Below, piece by piece: positions 1 through 7,445 of a stretch of 10,147 nt of DNA. The position numbers and the translations under genes are program-made. Where the stretch lies: assembly GCA_023450335.1 (NCBI GenBank), contig JAEXHA010000129.1:1-10147 (forward strand). The letters are read 5' to 3'. Origin of the DNA: Actinomycetes bacterium (GTDB lineage Bacteria; Actinomycetota; Actinomycetes; Actinomycetales; Microbacteriaceae). Each line of letters starts with the position of its first letter. Position 1 is the first letter of the stretch. The notes beneath the pieces were generated by a model that saw nothing but the letters and a program-made list of their open reading frames with translations, made no database searches and had not been told where the DNA came from.

Positions 1-1
1 C

Positions 2-511
2 GATCAGCCGCGACGTCCAGCGGCGCGCGACGCACATGAGTGCGGTGCCGCCGACGAGGCACGCGAGACCGAGCGGCTGGGTGAGTGTGCTGATCACATC
101 GAAGCCGAGCAGCAAGCCCAACGCGATCGCCACGAGCGGCAGCCAAGAGATGAGCCGCGCGGTGGCGACCGGCTCTGCCAGGGCGACGGCGACGTCGTCG
201 CGCGACTGCTCCCCGTCGCGCAGCGCGTCGGCAATGCTGCGCAGACTCGGCGCGAGGGGCGCCCCGACCGATTGCGCCACCCGCCAGGCCACGGCGACCT
301 GGCGCCACGCGCCGCCGAGATCGTGCAGAGTGTCGGCGATCGAAGGTCCGGCTGCCTCCGCGGCCACCACCTGCCCGGCATCCCGGTCGCCGGCGGATGC
401 CAGGTGGGCCCACGCCCGGTCGGTGGTGACTCCGGCCTCGAGCAGCACGGCCAACCGATGCACGGTTTCGGTGACGGCGGCGGCACCGTCGCCGCGCAGC
501 GGACGGCTCAT
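2..511 (-). CDS. tadB: TadB-like type II secretion system F family protein (partial, runs off the left edge)
   Basis: This frame stays open from an ATG at 511 to the window edge, giving 170 codons and no stop. The first ~115 residues are a helical cytoplasmic segment typical of the T2SSF domain (VHRLAVLLEAGVTTDRAW near the start, then RDDVAVALAEPVATARL). Two hydrophobic stretches follow, at about 120-140 (LISWLPLVAIALGLLLGF) and 146-161. In Tad systems such proteins form the inner-membrane platform that works with the TadA ATPase to assemble Flp pili. The start overlaps the tadA stop as ATGA. An AGGAG ribosome binding site lies 8 nt upstream, inside tadA, so translational coupling is likely. 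The C-terminal part is outside the window, so TadB cannot be formally separated from a TadB/TadC variant. The family assignment rests on sequence pattern plus position directly after tadA. Confidence 0.82.
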   Translation of the reverse strand, partial: MSRPLRGDGAAAVTETVHRLAVLLEAGVTTDRAWAHLASAGDRDAGQVVAAEAAGPSIADTLHDLGGAWRQVAVAWRVAQSVGAPLAPSLRSIADALRDGEQSRDDVAVALAEPVATARLISWLPLVAIALGLLLGFDVISTLTQPLGLACLVGGTALMCVARRWTSRLI

Positions 512-1599
512 GCGGGGCGCTCCTCGATGCCGAGCCGGCCGTCCACGACGGTCGGATGCGCGATGCCGGCGACCCGGCGCCTGCCGTCGCCGCCGCGGTC
601 GACGTGCACGATCGCTGCGATGGCGCTGGTGACCTGCCGCGCCACGGCGTGGTCGTCCATGCCGGCGAGTGCACCGAGAGCCTCGAGCCGCGCCGGCACG
701 TCGCGCAGGCTCCCGGCGTGCACGGTGCCGGCACCGCCGGCGTGTCCGGTGTTGAGCGCCGTCAGCAGTTCGCGCACCTCTTCACCGCGACACTCGCCCA
801 CTACCAGCCGATCGGGGCGCATACGCAGCGCTTCGCGCACCAATCGGCTCAGCGGCACCCCGCCGGCTCCTTCGAGGTTGGCCTGCCGTGCCTCCAGCCG
901 CACGTGGTGGGGGTGCGCGATGCGCAGCTCGGCGACGTCCTCGATCGTCACGATCCGCTCTCCCGGTGGCACCCGCCCCAGCATCGCCGCCAGCAGCGTG
1001 GTTTTTCCGGCGCCGGTGGCCCCCGTGATCAGCACGTTCTCGCGGTCGGCGACCAGACGCTGCAAGCGGTGCGCCATGGCGGCGTCGAACATTCCGCTGC
1101 GCTCGAGCTCGTCGAGGTCGGGTGTGCGGGCCGAAGGCAGCCGAATCGAGATGATCGTGCCGCCGCACGAGACCGGCGGCAACACCGCGTGCACCCGGGC
1201 GCCGTGCTCCCAGCGCACGTCGACACACGGGGCGAGGTCGTCGAGGTGACGGCCACCCATACCGATGAGGGTGACGGCCAGGCTCCGCGCCTCGACTTCA
1301 TCGGCCATCCAGCCGTCGACCCGTTCGGCGCCTCGGCCGCGGTCGACGAACAGGCCGTCCGCGCCGTTGATGAACACATCGGTCACTGCCGGGTCGAGCA
1401 GATACGGCAGCAGCGGCTCGAGCGCCGGGTGACCCGGCACCCGCCGCAGCTCACCGCCTCCGCCGGGTGGTGGCGCGGGCGCACCGACAGAGTCGACCGG
1501 TAGCGGGATCGCCGCCCGGTCCGCGCGTGCTGCCGCCGGCACGGGGCGGGGCTGCACGACGAACAGCTGGGACATACGCCGACCGTAAGACTCCGGCAT
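508..1599 (-). CDS. tadA: TadA-type secretion/pilus assembly ATPase (type II/IV secretion ATPase family)
   Basis: This 363-residue protein is the cytoplasmic hexameric ATPase expected to drive Flp pilus assembly or Tad secretion. The N-terminal domain (about 50-170) precedes a P-loop core. Visible motifs are the Walker A box GATGAGKT at 193-200, the Asp box IEDVAEL at 219-225, the Walker B region RPDRLVVGECRGEE at 251-264 and the His box TGHAGGAGTVHAGS at 274-287. All key residues are present. The length matches short actinobacterial TadA proteins of about 350 residues. The ATG at 1599 was chosen because AAGG lies 6 nt upstream; an in-frame ATG at 1575 has a weaker site. The gene opens a minus-strand operon and overlaps the following tadB-like gene by ATGA. 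In many actinobacteria a CpaE/Ssd-like gene precedes tadA; here the upstream neighbour is a non-coding region and divergent acs. Confidence 0.93.
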   Translation of the reverse strand: MPESYGRRMSQLFVVQPRPVPAAARADRAAIPLPVDSVGAPAPPPGGGGELRRVPGHPALEPLLPYLLDPAVTDVFINGADGLFVDRGRGAERVDGWMADEVEARSLAVTLIGMGGRHLDDLAPCVDVRWEHGARVHAVLPPVSCGGTIISIRLPSARTPDLDELERSGMFDAAMAHRLQRLVADRENVLITGATGAGKTTLLAAMLGRVPPGERIVTIEDVAELRIAHPHHVRLEARQANLEGAGGVPLSRLVREALRMRPDRLVVGECRGEEVRELLTALNTGHAGGAGTVHAGSLRDVPARLEALGALAGMDDHAVARQVTSAIAAIVHVDRGGDGRRRVAGIAHPTVVDGRLGIEERPA

Positions 1600-1685
1600 C
1601 CCTCGCCTTCACGCAGGCAGCGGATCGGTGGACAACCTCTGCGCGCACGCCGGTGGGGAGGAAGCGGCGCCCCCGGCACGCCCCG

Positions 1686-1792
1686 AAAAGGAGAGGGCGG
1701 CATCCCATTGGGGGGAATGGGATGCCGCCACGTGCAACGCCCCGCAATCGGGGGGGGTCGGGACGCTGCACTGCCAGAATCAATGTTCGGCC
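1686..1792 (-). ncRNA. 6C-like small RNA: two hairpins with C-rich loops
   Basis: Read on the minus strand, this stretch forms two strong hairpins separated by 2 nt. Hairpin 1 (1771 down to 1732) has a 13-pair stem, GTGCAGCGTCCCG with CGGGGCGTTGCAC, and a 14-nt loop containing eight Cs. Hairpin 2 (1729 down to 1696) has a perfect 14-pair stem, GGCGGCATCCCATT with AATGGGATGCCGCC, and a loop of exactly six Cs, followed by CTCTCCTTTT. Two pairs in hairpin 1 are G-U wobbles on the minus strand but A-C mismatches on the plus strand, which points to minus-strand transcription. Paired hairpins with loops of six or more Cs define the actinobacterial 6C RNA. From memory, in Mycobacterium tuberculosis this RNA (B11) sits just upstream of the tad cluster gene Rv3660c, matching the position here. 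C-rich loops are thought to pair with G-rich mRNA sites. The 5' end is inferred from a promoter guess; no protein is encoded. Confidence 0.8.
1696..1729 (-). terminator. Terminator-like hairpin ending the 6C-like RNA
   Basis: A perfect 14-bp inverted repeat (arms 1696-1709 and 1716-1729) encloses six G/C bases (1710-1715). On the minus strand it is followed by CTCTCCTTTT, a usable if imperfect U-rich tail. On the plus strand the sequence that follows is CACGTGC, with no T run. It therefore terminates minus-strand transcription, consistent with being the 3' hairpin of the small RNA. Some read-through into tadA, whose start lies about 90 nt further on, is possible. Confidence 0.75.
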
Positions 1793-1799
1793 GGGAACG

Positions 1800-1828
1800 A
1801 GCATACGCACCCACCCCCGGGGCACCAA
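1800..1828 (-). promoter_or_regulatory. Candidate promoter of the 6C-like RNA
   Basis: On the minus strand, TTGGTG (1828-1823) and TATGCT (1805-1800) are separated by 17 nt. This is a reasonable sigma-70-type pair (3/6 and 4/6 to consensus). Initiation would fall near 1791-1793, about 20 nt before the first hairpin. The -35 box and spacer lie within the inverted repeat at 1807-1850. This is pattern-based only. Confidence 0.45.
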
Positions 1829-1850
1829 ACACTTCGGGGGCGGGTGTGCG
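1807..1850. repeat. Imperfect inverted repeat in the tadA/acs divergent region
   Basis: The left arm (1807-1819, CGCACCCACCCCCG-like) pairs with the right arm (1835-1850, CGGGGGCGGGTGTGCG) except for one A-C mismatch and a 2-nt bulge. The central stretch of about 15 nt contains CACCAAACA. It overlaps the predicted promoter of the small RNA and lies upstream of acs. It could be a regulatory palindrome or an RNA hairpin; nothing in the sequence decides between them. Confidence 0.5.
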
Positions 1851-1884
1851 ATATATCTGTCTGGATGGATTCGGAGGTCGTACC

Positions 1885-1901
1885 CACTATCGGCGGTAGT
1901 G
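1885..1901. promoter_or_regulatory. Small inverted repeat upstream of acs, possible operator
   Basis: CACTA (1885-1889) and TAGTG (1897-1901) form inverted half-sites around a 7-nt centre, 77 bp before the acs start. Nearby, TAGATT (1920-1925) is a possible -10 element, but I see no convincing -35 box. The arms are short, so a chance occurrence is possible. Confidence 0.25.
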
Positions 1902-1977
1902 CTCATATCGTCAGCGGCATAGATTGTGCGTGACGTCCCGGCATTCGTGCCGTCATCGACCCGCAAAGGAGCGCGCC

Positions 1978-3934
<1,957 letters not shown>

Positions 3935-3942
<8 letters not shown>

Positions 3943-4552
3943 GCAGCTGCCCAATCCCGGCCATGCGCCGGCGCGCGCTGCGCATCTGGTCGAGGTTGAT
4001 CTGGAGATCTCCGTCGATCTCGACCAGGTGCCGCGCCGCCTCATCGCCGAGCACGATCGACAGTCCGACCGTCAGCCGGGCCTCGATACGGTGATCGTCG
4101 TCGTCTGAACGTGCATGCTCGGGGTGATCATCGAGCCACTGCTCGATGACGTCGATCAAGCGCTCGCGGCTCGTGTGGCTCGACCACGATACGGCGGTGC
4201 TCACACCCGGTTCGCGGGCGAACAGCGCGAACCTCTGCTTGGCCACTTCATCATCGGGTGCGCCACGTACCGAGTGCATGACGATGAGGCTGGCGGCGAT
4301 GACGAGATCATCGGAGTGATCCGAGAGAATCCTGTCGGTCAGCTCGCGGTCGTAGACCAGCGCCGAGCCGAAGATCGCCACCTCCAGCGAAGTGAAGTAG
4401 TTGAAGAAGGTGCTGCGGGACACCATCGCAGCGGCGCAGATCCGGTCGACGGTGACTGCGTCCACGCCCTCTGCGTAGGCGATTCGGACCGCCGCTGTCT
4501 CCATCGCGCGGTGGGCAGCGCGGCGCTTGCGCTCGCGCAGTCCTTCGGCCAT
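3935..4552 (-). CDS. TetR-family transcriptional regulator
   Basis: This 205-residue protein has an N-terminal DNA-binding domain (about 8-55). Its helix-turn-helix, TVDRICAAAMVSRSTFFNYF at 34-53, is a textbook TetR motif ending in FFNYF. The rest (about 60-205) is a divergent helical ligand-binding/dimerisation domain that gives no hint of the inducer. The ATG at 4552 was chosen because GGAGG lies 4 nt upstream; an in-frame upstream ATG at 4639 would add 29 residues of non-domain sequence and extend across the operator. The gene is divergent from the cell-wall-anchored protein gene at 4663, with a palindrome between them overlapping promoter elements on both strands. Repression of that gene and autoregulation are therefore the likely jobs (inference). 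Its 3' end overlaps the acs 3' end by 8 bp, but TetR control of acs is not indicated. Confidence 0.92.
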
Positions 4553-4576
4553 GCGTCCTCCCTCACGCTCCCGCCC

Positions 4577-4606
4577 AGGATACGAGCACGCATGGGTTGT
4601 GTCCAA
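4577..4606 (-). promoter_or_regulatory. Candidate promoter of the tetR gene
   Basis: On the minus strand, TTGGAC (4606-4601) and TATCCT (4582-4577) are spaced by 18 nt, placing initiation near 4570, about 18 nt before the ATG at 4552. The -35 box is itself one half of the palindrome at 4601-4614, so a bound repressor would block it. This arrangement fits autoregulation. Confidence 0.45.
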
Positions 4607-4614
4607 GTTTGGAC
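4601..4614. promoter_or_regulatory. Probable TetR operator (14-bp palindrome)
   Basis: GTCCAA and TTGGAC are perfect inverted half-sites separated by GT. A partial third half-site, GTCCAT, follows at 4618-4623. The site lies in the 110-bp gap between the divergent tetR and surface-protein genes. It falls between a plus-strand TTGTGT (4597-4602) and CATACT (4621-4626), spaced by 18 nt, and over the minus-strand -35 box. Size, symmetry and position are typical of operators for locally acting TetR proteins. Confidence 0.6.
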
Positions 4615-4662
4615 GTAGTCCATACTTAGCCTGAATCAAGATTTTCTGGAGGATCCTTAACC

Positions 4663-6564
4663 ATGCACCGCCGCTTCACCCTGAGCGCGATAGCGCGATA
4701 CACCGGCGCGGTCGCCGCCGTGACGGGGCTCGTTCTCATGAGCGTGCCCTTGGCTGCGCATGGTGCCGAGCCGGCCCCGCACGCTGTCGTGTTTATCGCG
4801 GAGGTGAATGGGGCGAGCACATCCGCGCCGCTGAGCGGAATCGAAGTGAGCGTCACCTCCCCCTTCGCCGACGCACCCGTCATCGCCACCGGCACGACCG
4901 GCGCCGATGGCACGGTTCGGCTCGAGATAGGCGGCGAGGACAGCCAGTACGTCGCGCACGCGAGATGGCCCGGCGCAATCGGCGACCTCGAGTCTGCACA
5001 GGTATCCACCGAATTCGCGATGGGGGGCGATGGGCCGGTGCGGCTCACATTCTGGAGCAGCTTCGGAACCGTGTCCGGCCGGGTGAGCGCCGCGGCCGGT
5101 GGCGACGCAGTCACGGATCTGAGCGACGCGAGTCTGCTCATCACGAGCGGCAGCGCCGTCGTCCAGCGGATCGTTCTCGCCGCCGACGGCTCATTCACCA
5201 GCGGCGCGCTGCCCACGAGTGCCGCCCCCGATTACCGCGCCGCGCTGGCACCACCGGTCGGCTACGCCCTCGCTGCGCAGCAGCCCGCGGTCGCACCATT
5301 TGCTCTGCCGGCCGGCGCCGACAGCCCGACGGCGCTGGATACCGACTTCACCTTCGCTCTCGTGACGCAGACTCCGACCCCGGCGCCGACGCCAACGCCG
5401 ACGCCGACGCAAGAACCCACCCCAACCCCGGAACCGACCGCGACCCCCACCCCAACCCCGGAACCGACCGCGACCCCCACGCCGACCCCCGAACCGACCG
5501 CGACCCCCTCGCCGACCCCCGAACCGACCGCGACACCGGCACCGGCACCGACGCCGACTCCGACCGCGAGCCAGGCCTCCGCGCCTCGCGCACCGATCAT
5601 CTGGTTCGGCCGTGCCAGCATCAGTCTGGGTTCGGCGATCAGCCAGGCCGGCCAAGCCGACTTCGCTTCGCTGGTGGCCCAGCACTCCGGCGCACACTAC
5701 GCGAGCCCCACCGTGATGGCCGTTCCCGACGGCCGCGTGACGGGCATCGCCTTCAGCCCGCCCGCGCCGCAGGCAGGATCGCTCCTGTCGACGCTGCCCG
5801 CCGCCATCACGGGCGCGGCTGGATTGGATGTGAACGGCCTGGCCTTCGCGGCGATGGACCTCGAGGCCCTGCTCGCTGCGGCCCAAGCCAACCGCACCGC
5901 AGGGCAGGACACCCAGTTGGCCGATCAGCTCACAAGCGTGCAGGCGCGCAATACGACCATCACACGGCTGGACGCGGCCGAGTCCGCGATCCAGGACTAT
6001 CTCGCGTCACCGACGGCGGCCGCCTTCACCGCGGCGACCACAGCCGCGAGGGCCGCCGGTATCGACCACGCGTTCCTGAACGCCGCCGCGGAAACTGGCG
6101 CTGACGAGGCGACCGCTCTCCTCCGGATCGTGCGCGGCCAGATGGATGCCGCGGCCAATACCCAGCAGATGGATATGCTCCGGCTGCAGTCGCTGAGCTC
6201 GAAACACAACGAGGCAACAGATCTCATGTCGAACATGATCCGGCGCCTGAAAGAGTCCCGCTCGTCGATCATCGGGACGATGCGCTCGACTCCGGTCGCG
6301 CTGGGAACGGTGCAATCGGACCGGGGAACCGTGACCGGCGCTTTCGACCTGTCGGCGGTGCCCGACGGCGAGCACCATCTGATCCTGGACTACGTGGACG
6401 TCGGGGTCACCCTCGTCGCGCAGGTCACCGTTCGGCGCGGCGAGCTCGCCGCCACCGGAGGTCAGCCCAGTCCGGTGCTCGGGATCGGCATCGGCCTGCT
6501 GACGGTCGGCGCCACGGCCGTGATCGGCGCCTCGCTGCTCCGGCGGCGCGAGGAAGCCGCGTAG
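4663..6564 (+). CDS. Secreted, sortase-anchored (LAxTG) surface protein with Pro/Thr stalk, function unknown
   Basis: This 633-residue protein is predicted to be exported and attached to the cell wall. A signal peptide (1-35) has a basic start, a hydrophobic core and likely cleavage after AHGA. Residues about 38-235 look like two CnaB/carboxypeptidase-regulatory-type beta-sandwich segments (GIEVSV...TTGADGTVRL and GTVSGRV...ADGSFT). A Pro/Thr-rich stalk runs from about 236 to 302, including four decapeptide repeats. Residues about 310-540 form an Ala-rich, mostly helical region I do not recognise, ending in MDMLRLQSLSSKHNEATDLM at 503-522. Residues 541-592 look like an Ig-like stalk segment. 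The C-terminus has the LAATG motif (595-599), a hydrophobic span and RRREEAA, as in class E sortase substrates. GGAGGA lies 9 nt before the ATG. The gene is divergent from tetR, which probably controls it. No catalytic motif is visible; an adhesin or structural role is a guess. Confidence 0.85.
   Translation: MHRRFTLSAIARYTGAVAAVTGLVLMSVPLAAHGAEPAPHAVVFIAEVNGASTSAPLSGIEVSVTSPFADAPVIATGTTGADGTVRLEIGGEDSQYVAHARWPGAIGDLESAQVSTEFAMGGDGPVRLTFWSSFGTVSGRVSAAAGGDAVTDLSDASLLITSGSAVVQRIVLAADGSFTSGALPTSAAPDYRAALAPPVGYALAAQQPAVAPFALPAGADSPTALDTDFTFALVTQTPTPAPTPTPTPTQEPTPTPEPTATPTPTPEPTATPTPTPEPTATPSPTPEPTATPAPAPTPTPTASQASAPRAPIIWFGRASISLGSAISQAGQADFASLVAQHSGAHYASPTVMAVPDGRVTGIAFSPPAPQAGSLLSTLPAAITGAAGLDVNGLAFAAMDLEALLAAAQANRTAGQDTQLADQLTSVQARNTTITRLDAAESAIQDYLASPTAAAFTAATTAARAAGIDHAFLNAAAETGADEATALLRIVRGQMDAAANTQQMDMLRLQSLSSKHNEATDLMSNMIRRLKESRSSIIGTMRSTPVALGTVQSDRGTVTGAFDLSAVPDGEHHLILDYVDVGVTLVAQVTVRRGELAATGGQPSPVLGIGIGLLTVGATAVIGASLLRRREEAA
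5419..5538 (+). repeat. Four tandem 30-bp repeats encoding a TPTPEPTATP stalk
   Basis: Residues 253-292 of the surface protein consist of four ten-residue units of the form (T/S)PTPEPTATP, each encoded by 30 bp. Units 1 and 2 are nearly identical at DNA level; later units carry synonymous changes (ccaaccccg becoming ccgaccccc) and one Thr-to-Ser change. Less regular TP/AP repeats flank them. Such arrays form an extended wall-spanning stalk and can change copy number in frame. Confidence 0.9.
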
Positions 6565-6590
6565 CACGGCAACACCCTCACATGTCGCGC

Positions 6591-6626
6591 ACAGACGCCC
6601 CGGAGAACTGTCTCCGGGGCGTCTGT
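6591..6626. terminator. Terminator hairpin between convergent genes
   Basis: A perfect 16-bp inverted repeat (arms 6591-6606 and 6611-6626, ACAGACGCCCCGGAGA and its complement) surrounds the loop ACTG. It begins 27 nt after the surface-protein stop and ends 47 nt past the ridA stop on the opposite strand. There is no T-rich tail on either side, as is common in high-GC actinobacteria. The hairpin probably terminates both genes. Confidence 0.8.
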
Positions 6627-6686
6627 CGCCGTTCAGGCGTGCGCGACGCCGTTCAGGCGTGCGCGATGTCGTTCAGGCGTGCGCGA
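6627..6686. repeat. Three tandem 20-bp copies of the ridA 3' tail
   Basis: Units at 6627-6646, 6647-6666 and 6667-6686 share GTTCAGGCGTGCGCGA after a variable 4-nt lead (CGCC, CGCC, TGTC). The third unit contains the real end of ridA (Phe-Ala-His-Ala-stop on the minus strand). The other two lie beyond the stop, against the terminator hairpin. Each copy carries a TGA on the minus strand, at 6675, 6655 and 6635. Spacing of 20 puts them in three different reading frames. Confidence 0.9.
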
Positions 6687-7140
6687 AGGTGACTTCGACC
6701 TCGACGGGCGAATCGAGCGGCAACACGGACACGCCGACGGCCGAGCGCGCGTGACGTCCGGCGTCGCCGAAGATCTCGCCGAGCAGCTCGCTGGCGCCGT
6801 TGATGACGGCAGGTTGGCCGGTGAAGTCGGGGGTGGATGCCACGAATCCCGTCACCTTGACCACGCGCACCAGCTTGTCGACACCACCGACGGCGGCCGC
6901 TGCGGCCGCGATGGCGTTGAGAGCGCTCTGACGCGCGTATGCCTTCGCATCGGCCGGTGCGACCAGCCCCTCCCCCTCACCCACCTTGCCGGTGGCCGGG
7001 AGCGCACCGTCGACCATGGGCAGCTGTCCCGAAGTGTAGACGAGGTCACCGTGCACGTTCGCGGGGATGTAGGCGGCGACCGGAGGGACGACGCCGGGCA
7101 GCTCGATCCCCAGCTCGCTCAGCCGCTGCGAGATCGACAT
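6673..7140 (-). CDS. RidA family protein (YjgF/YER057c/UK114), probable enamine/imine deaminase
   Basis: This 155-residue protein belongs to the RidA superfamily, whose archetypal members hydrolyse reactive 2-aminoacrylate-type enamines/imines and protect PLP enzymes. The pattern is clear: VYTSGQLPMVDG near 34-45, the Ala-rich helix SALNAIAAAAAAVGGVDKLVRVVKVTGFV at about 72-100, and the C-terminal ARSAVGVSVLPLDSPVEVEV. Arg132 and Glu147 align with E. coli RidA Arg105 and Glu120, both part of the active site, so deaminase activity is plausible. It is longer than archetypal RidA (about 128 residues), as in the longer-branch subgroup. The ATG at 7140 has GAAGG 6 nt upstream, inside the preceding gene, and overlaps that gene's TGA by one base (TGATG), implying coupling. 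In mycobacteria a ridA homologue lies in the same neighbourhood as ponA2 (recalled). The specific substrate is unknown. Confidence 0.92.
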   Translation of the reverse strand: MSISQRLSELGIELPGVVPPVAAYIPANVHGDLVYTSGQLPMVDGALPATGKVGEGEGLVAPADAKAYARQSALNAIAAAAAAVGGVDKLVRVVKVTGFVASTPDFTGQPAVINGASELLGEIFGDAGRHARSAVGVSVLPLDSPVEVEVTFAHA

Positions 7141-7355
7141 CACTGGCCTTCGAACTTCTGGGCCGCCTCTGCCGCGGCACCCAGCCCCGCGTTGGCGGCG
7201 CCGCCGCCCACCGGACGCTTGAAGTACGCGACCAGTCCGCCTTCGGGTCCGGTCACCACCTGCACGAGCTCCCAGCCCTGCTTGCCCCAGTTGTTGAGGA
7301 TCGCGGCGGTGTTGTGGATCAACAGCGGCGTGGTGAGGTACTCCCACGTGGTCAT
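7140..7355 (-). CDS. Small DUF4177-like protein
   Basis: This 71-residue protein reads MTTWEYLTTPLLIHNTAAIL at its start and continues NNWGKQGWELVQVV, then a hydrophilic turn and YFKRP. The W-E-Y start followed by an N-x-W-G-x-x-G-W-E-L-V motif is characteristic of DUF4177 proteins, which have no established function. The C-terminal ~22 residues (GGGAANAGLGAAAEAAQKFE) are Gly/Ala-rich and probably flexible or helical. AGGGAG lies 5 nt before the ATG at 7355. The stop overlaps the ridA start by one base, so the two form an operon. The reading frame continues far upstream antisense to the penicillin-binding protein gene, but that extension is spurious. In mycobacteria and other actinobacteria a small protein of this type also precedes ridA (recalled, not searched). 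Confidence 0.85.
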   Translation of the reverse strand: MTTWEYLTTPLLIHNTAAILNNWGKQGWELVQVVTGPEGGLVAYFKRPVGGGAANAGLGAAAEAAQKFEGQ

Positions 7356-7375
7356 GAGCACTCCCTGAAATAGGC

Positions 7376-7381
7376 GGTATA
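7376..7381 (-). promoter_or_regulatory. Candidate -10 box of the DUF4177-ridA operon
   Basis: TATACC on the minus strand lies 20 nt before the ATG at 7355, giving a predicted 5' leader of about 14 nt that includes the AGGGAG site. No good -35 box is visible. An AAGCC/GGCTT inverted repeat at 7401-7415 lies just upstream, between this and the divergent PBP promoter; it may be a regulatory site or chance. Confidence 0.35.
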
Positions 7382-7432
7382 AATCGGCGCGACGTGCGGA
7401 AAGCCACCAAGGCTTCCCCCAGCTATCTCCCC

Positions 7433-7438
7433 TACGAT
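7433..7438 (+). promoter_or_regulatory. Candidate -10 box giving a leaderless PBP mRNA
   Basis: TACGAT (4/6 to TATAAT, with the conserved TAnnnT pattern) ends 7 nt before the A of the ATG at 7446, so transcription would start at or next to the start codon. No Shine-Dalgarno sequence exists in the intervening CAACCCT or just upstream. The -35 region (around 7409-7415) is poor. Both facts fit a leaderless transcript, common in actinobacteria. Confidence 0.5.
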
Positions 7439-7445
7439 CAACCCT

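Noticed and set aside
94..486. Minus-strand open frame of 130 codons at the left edge
   Set aside because: It is out of frame with the TadB-like sequence, which starts at 511 with coupling to tadA and shows proper membrane segments.
1696..1729. Reading the perfect hairpin as an acs riboswitch or attenuator
   Set aside because: The T-rich tail and wobble pairs of the neighbouring stem point to the minus strand, and the hairpin lies about 250 nt before the acs start with no sign of belonging to its leader.
1628..1933. Short plus-strand open frames in the tadA/acs gap
   Set aside because: They lack ribosome binding sites and recognisable sequence and run through the hairpins of the probable small RNA.
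4965..6104. Second plus-strand open frame inside the surface-protein gene
   Set aside because: The product is Arg-rich and repetitive with no family pattern, while the overlapping frame has a signal peptide, domains and a sorting signal.
6627..6686. Tandem 20-bp units considered as a CRISPR or REP array
   Set aside because: There are no spacers, the units are contiguous, and they clearly derive from the end of the adjacent gene.
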